Assembly: GCA_030673645.1 (NCBI GenBank)
Contig: DAOVIO010000150.1
Location: forward strand, 1-9,957
Source of the DNA: JAGLSB01 sp023135955
GTDB taxonomy: Bacteria; Bacteroidota; Bacteroidia; Bacteroidales; GCA-2748055
Reading direction: 5' to 3'
DNA: 9,957 nucleotides
Below the pieces are notes generated by a model. It did not search any database and was not told where the DNA came from. It saw only the letters and a program-made list of their open reading frames with translations. How positions within the stretch are numbered: the stretch's first letter is position 1; each line of letters opens with the position of its first letter. Position numbers and translations under genes: made by a program. This document shows positions 7,560-9,957 of this stretch, piece by piece.

Positions 7560-8324
7560 CTACCGTGAGAACATCCATAAATCATTTGTAGAATAATTCG
7601 GATTGAAATAATATCCCTCCACATCAAAAGCTTTAAGGTCTTCGTGATTTTGGATTCGGTTTTCAATAATGAACCTAAGCATTAATCCCCTGGCCTTTTT
7701 TCCATAAATGGTGATGAATTTTAGTTTCCCGTCCCTCTCCTCTTTAAATTGGCACTTAATAATTTTAGCTTTTAGATTTTGGGGATTCACAGCATTAAAA
7801 TATTCATCGCTGGCCAGATTTACCAAAACTTTTTCTTCATGACTTTCAAATTCCTTATTCAGGTTCTGAGTGAGTTTGTCTCCCCAGAATTGATATAAAT
7901 TTTTCCTCCTTTTTACACTAAGATCTGTCCCCATCTCTAATCTGTATGCCTGCATTAAATCAAGTGGCCTAAGAACACCGTACAAACCAGATAAAATTCG
8001 CATGTTATTCTGTGCAAATTTCAAATCACTTTCTTTCAAAGATTTCGCCTGCAAACCATTAAATACTTCACCGCTAAACATTAAAATAGCCCGGTCTGCA
8101 TTTTCAAGTGTAAATGGCCTGTTCCATTTCAGATACCGACCTATATTTAATTCGGACAGTTTTGGGTTAATGCTCATAAGTTTTTGAAGCTGCTTTGGGG
8201 AATATTTTCTCAGTTTTTCAACCAAAATATTTGCTTCATCCAAAAAATCAGGGATTGTAAAATCATTTGTTATTTTATTTGGATTTTCATTAAGGTTTTT
8301 AGAAGGGGAGATTATGGCGATCAT
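7560..8324 (-). CDS. yaaA: Peroxide stress protein YaaA (UPF0246/DUF328 family)
   Basis: Cytoplasmic protein of 254 residues; E. coli YaaA is of very similar length. In E. coli it is induced under OxyR during peroxide stress, lowers free intracellular iron and so limits damage from hydroxyl radicals; it binds DNA. Family signatures are visible along the whole protein: the N-terminal IAIISPSKN (2-10), FSGEVFNG (83-90), the core LSGLYGVLRPLDLMQAYRLE (111-130) followed by MGT, NLASDEYF (169-176) and IYGKKARG (206-213). No residue of these blocks seems lost. The ATG start is followed directly by the canonical N-terminus. It reads toward mutS2 but is separated from it by the repeat-rich gap, so the two are probably transcribed separately. 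It diverges from the antitoxin-like gene across a 119-bp promoter region. Regulation by peroxide in this organism is not visible in the sequence. Confidence 0.93.
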   Translation of the reverse strand: MIAIISPSKNLNENPNKITNDFTIPDFLDEANILVEKLRKYSPKQLQKLMSINPKLSELNIGRYLKWNRPFTLENADRAILMFSGEVFNGLQAKSLKESDLKFAQNNMRILSGLYGVLRPLDLMQAYRLEMGTDLSVKRRKNLYQFWGDKLTQNLNKEFESHEEKVLVNLASDEYFNAVNPQNLKAKIIKCQFKEERDGKLKFITIYGKKARGLMLRFIIENRIQNHEDLKAFDVEGYYFNPNYSTNDLWMFSR

Positions 8325-8339
8325 AGTTCAATTTTTAGT

Positions 8340-8371
8340 CTAAATTAATAGAAAATAGTTGGCTTGACAAA
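8340..8371 (-). promoter_or_regulatory. Candidate Bacteroidota-type promoter of yaaA
   Basis: On the minus strand a -33 TTTG (8371-8368) is followed after 20 nt by TAATTTAG (8347-8340), one mismatch from TAnnTTTG. The -7 box ends 15 nt before the yaaA ATG, giving a leader of about 10 nt. Spacing and position agree with the other candidate promoters here; transcription has not been shown. Confidence 0.4.
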
Positions 8372-8396
8372 GAGGGTTAGTTTTAAATAATGGCAA

Positions 8397-8427
8397 TTTG
8401 AAATAACATATGAAATAATTAACTTTG
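8397..8427 (+). promoter_or_regulatory. Candidate Bacteroidota-type promoter of the antitoxin-like gene
   Basis: TTTG at 8397-8400 is followed after 19 nt by TAACTTTG at 8420-8427, a full match to the -33 TTTG / -7 TAnnTTTG consensus of the main Bacteroidota sigma factor. The -7 box ends 16 nt before the ATG at 8444. It is the best promoter match in the window. Confidence 0.55.
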
Positions 8428-8443
8428 AACAAAAGATGACAAA

Positions 8444-8674
8444 ATGGATATTCAGACTCGAAAAATAAATTTTGTGCAGGAATTCTTACGTTTACGGAAT
8501 GTAAAGTTGATTGAAAAATTTGAAAAAATTCTCCTTGAAAATAAGGCTAAGGAATATGAAACAAATCTTAAACCTATGGAAATGGATGAGATTAATAATA
8601 TTGCTGACAACTCTATTGAAGATTCCCGATATGGTAAAGTTGTAAATGCTAATGAGCTGTCAATTCATGATTAG
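8444..8674 (+). CDS. Small antitoxin-like protein without adjacent toxin
   Basis: A 76-residue charged, mostly helical protein. The N-terminal part, QTRKINFVQEFLRL (4-17) followed by an amphipathic stretch to about residue 33, and the C-terminal pattern SIEDSRYGKVVNANEL (57-72) resemble small antitoxins of Bacteroidota that are usually encoded just before a RelE/ParE-type toxin. In that family the C-terminal DxxxGRVxxxxEL segment is expected to bind and neutralise the toxin; most members run a few residues further, as LxxKIKxW. Here the protein stops at ELSIHD. No toxin reading frame exists in the 209 bp before tex, only inverted repeats. The gene has its own convincing promoter and intact frame, so it is likely expressed. 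It could be an orphan antitoxin left after toxin loss, or one acting on a toxin encoded elsewhere. The family call is from pattern memory. Confidence 0.6.
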   Translation: MDIQTRKINFVQEFLRLRNVKLIEKFEKILLENKAKEYETNLKPMEMDEINNIADNSIEDSRYGKVVNANELSIHD

Positions 8675-8689
8675 GTATTTCTAAAATCT

Positions 8690-8764
8690 TAGCCTCCCAC
8701 TTTTAGGGGAGGTATTTTAATCACTCATCTACCCCTCCCTAACCCTCCCCTAAAGTGGAGGAAA
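8690..8764. repeat. Inverted repeat pair (copies A and B), possible terminator hairpin of the antitoxin-like gene
   Basis: Copy A (8690-8713, TAGCCTCCCACTTTTAGGGG and onward) and copy B (8731-8764, containing CCCTCCCCTAAAGTGGAGG) are imperfect reverse complements. They could form a stem of about 18 bp with a loop of about 30 nt. The hairpin begins 16 nt after the stop of the antitoxin-like gene and might end its transcription, although no U-run follows. Sequences of the type CCTCCCACTTTAGGGGAGG are, as I recall, common intergenic repeats in Bacteroidota genomes. Confidence 0.7.
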
Positions 8765-8838
8765 TAGTTTGCCATTTCATGATGACGTGTCCTCAAAATA
8801 TTAGCCTCCCACCTTTAGGGGGGAGGTTGGAGGGGGGT
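8731..8838. repeat. Longer inverted repeat (copies B and C) just before tex, MITE-like
   Basis: Copy B (8731-8764) and copy C (8802-8838, ending in GGTTGGAGGGGGG) are imperfect reverse complements over about 30 bp around a 37-bp unrelated centre. Copy C is also a direct repeat of copy A including flanking bases: AAAATnTTAGCCTCCCAC appears at 8684-8701 and 8796-8813. No coding capacity is seen. The arrangement could be a small non-autonomous element or two nested copies of one intergenic repeat. It ends 45 bp before the tex start and could insulate it from upstream transcription. Confidence 0.75.
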
Positions 8839-8858
8839 ATATATTTAATAAAATTTAC

Positions 8859-8866
8859 AATCTTTG
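8859..8866 (+). promoter_or_regulatory. Weak candidate -7 box for tex
   Basis: AATCTTTG differs from TAnnTTTG at its first base and ends 17 nt before the tex ATG, the same distance as at the other genes. No TTTG is found at the expected -33 spacing, so support comes mainly from position. Confidence 0.25.
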
Positions 8867-8883
8867 CATTTCAAAATAATTCT

Positions 8884-9957
8884 ATGGATAGATTTTCAGA
8901 AATAATTGCTAAAAGAACAGGATTATCTGTTGGTAACGTAGCTAATACAATAAAACTTTTCGATGAAGGTGCCACCATTCCTTTTATAAGTAGATACAGG
9001 AAAGAAATGACAGGGAGTATGGACGAGTTACAGGTGGGGGAAGTGAAAGAACAGCTAACATTAATACGGGAACTGGAGAAAAGAAAAGAAACTGTACTCA
9101 AAGCTATTGATGATCAGGAAAAACTTACACCCGAATTAAAAAAGAAAATTGAAGAATGTGATAACTTAACTGATCTGGAAGACATTTACCTTCCCTATAA
9201 AATCAAGAAGAAAACACGGGCAACCAAAGCACGCGAAGCAGGACTTGAGCCTCTTGCTGTAATAATAATGAAGCAAAAGGAAGTAAATATTGAAGGCAAA
9301 GCTGCAGAATTTATAAACGACGATATTACTGATGTTGATGCTGCTTTGGCAGGCGCACGTGATATTATTGCTGAATGGGTGAGTGAAAATAAGCGAGCGA
9401 GAAATTCATTACGTTCATTATTTGAAAGAACAGCTGTAATCTATTCCAGTATAATAAAAGGAAAAGCTGCTGATGCTGAAAAATATCAGGATTATTTCGA
9501 ATTTTCAGAGCCATTAAAAAAATGCCCCTCTCACAGAATGCTTGCCATTAGACGAGCAGAAGGTGAAGGCTTTCTGAAAATTTCTATTCAACCCGATGAT
9601 GAAAAAGCAATAGAGGATTTAAAGAATATTTTTGTAGAAGGATATTATGAGGTTTCCCAACAGGTTGAAAAGGCGGTTGAAGACTCATACAAACGATTAC
9701 TATTCCCCTCTATTGAAAATGAATTTAAAGCACTTACAAAAGAAACTGCCGATACTGAAGCAATAAAAGTTTTCTCGGAAAACCTCCGGCAATTATTACT
9801 TGCTTCACCACTGGGCCAAAAAGAAGTGCTTGCAATCGATCCTGGATACAAATCAGGTTGTAAAGTTGTATGTCTTGATAAGCAAGGCAATCTTCTTCAT
9901 AATGAAACTATATATCCTCACCCACCTCAGCAAGATCGTGGTGGTGCCCAAAAGAAA
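8884..9957 (+). CDS. tex: Tex family transcription accessory/RNA-binding protein, 5' part
   Basis: The first 358 codons are open from the ATG at 8884 to the window edge; a full Tex is roughly twice as long. Tex is a cytoplasmic nucleic-acid-binding protein linked to transcription and toxin or stress gene expression in some bacteria. The N-terminal helical Tex domain is recognisable from FSEIIAKRTGLSVGNVANTI (4-23), IPFISRYRKEMTG (about 32-44), the LTDLEDIYLPYKIKKKTRAT block and AREAGLEPLA. The YqgF/RNase H-like domain begins with EVLAIDPGYKSGCKVVCLD (314-332), where Asp319 is in the position of the conserved acidic residue. The helix-hairpin-helix and S1 domains must lie beyond the window. 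The start codon is the first ATG in frame and fits the usual N-terminus. It is the only housekeeping gene on the plus strand here and is separated from the antitoxin-like gene by the inverted repeats. Confidence 0.95.
   Translation, partial: MDRFSEIIAKRTGLSVGNVANTIKLFDEGATIPFISRYRKEMTGSMDELQVGEVKEQLTLIRELEKRKETVLKAIDDQEKLTPELKKKIEECDNLTDLEDIYLPYKIKKKTRATKAREAGLEPLAVIIMKQKEVNIEGKAAEFINDDITDVDAALAGARDIIAEWVSENKRARNSLRSLFERTAVIYSSIIKGKAADAEKYQDYFEFSEPLKKCPSHRMLAIRRAEGEGFLKISIQPDDEKAIEDLKNIFVEGYYEVSQQVEKAVEDSYKRLLFPSIENEFKALTKETADTEAIKVFSENLRQLLLASPLGQKEVLAIDPGYKSGCKVVCLDKQGNLLHNETIYPHPPQQDRGGAQKK

Noticed and set aside
7478..7666. Short minus-strand reading frame overlapping the end of yaaA and the palindrome.
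   Set aside because: It lies in another frame of yaaA, its C-terminal part is translated repeat DNA, and it resembles no protein.
8364..8391. TTGACA followed after 16 nt by AATAAT, resembling an E. coli-type sigma-70 promoter on the plus strand.
   Set aside because: The other signals here fit the Bacteroidota TTTG/TAnnTTTG promoter, whose sigma factor does not use TTGACA. A better-placed consensus match lies at 8397-8427. In AT-rich DNA this resemblance can be chance.
8871..9890. Minus-strand frames at 8871-9101 and 9645-9890.
   Set aside because: They lie opposite the clearly conserved tex coding sequence and show no recognisable motif.

Overview
The window looks like chromosomal DNA from a Bacteroidota (Bacteroidetes) bacterium. 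It is AT-rich, and genes lack clear Shine-Dalgarno sequences. Several starts are preceded by a TAnnTTTG-like -7 box of the Bacteroidota sigma factor, 15-17 nt before the start codon. The proteins also fit: a MutS2 with an N-terminus I associate with this phylum, a deacetylase with a Bacteroidota-style N-terminal extension, and a small antitoxin of a Bacteroidota-type family. This placement is inference from sequence character, not from a database search.

Left part (1-7353, all minus strand, read right to left): one tightly packed putative operon. It starts with mutS2 (GTG start), then a two-domain polysaccharide deacetylase-like protein (TTG start, 4-nt gap), a FemAB/BioF2-type GNAT acyltransferase (ATGA overlap), a CE4/NodB polysaccharide deacetylase (ATGA overlap), an amino-acid-activating adenylation enzyme of the DltA/NRPS type, and a fragment of a further gene that leaves the window. 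The last five suggest a small pathway that deacetylates, acylates and perhaps aminoacylates a glycan or glycolipid. The adenylation gene has an in-frame TGA exactly where the conserved Arg codon of its A10 motif should be. Reading through that TGA adds 10 residues and restores an ATGA overlap with the next gene.

Middle (7354-8443): an intergenic region between mutS2 and yaaA holds an 8-bp minisatellite and a GC-rich palindromic repeat whose left arm is present three times. Then comes yaaA (peroxide-stress protein, minus strand), and a 119-bp divergent promoter region.

Right part (8444-9957, plus strand): a small antitoxin-like gene without a recognisable toxin partner, a 150-bp cluster of three C/G-rich inverted repeat copies, and the 5' half of tex (Tex/YqgF/S1 transcription accessory factor), cut by the window end. 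I saw no rRNA, tRNA, CRISPR array, transposase or phage gene. I found no clear case for a wholly new system. The most notable items are the glycan-modification gene set behind mutS2, the A10 nonsense codon, the repeat structures and the orphan antitoxin.
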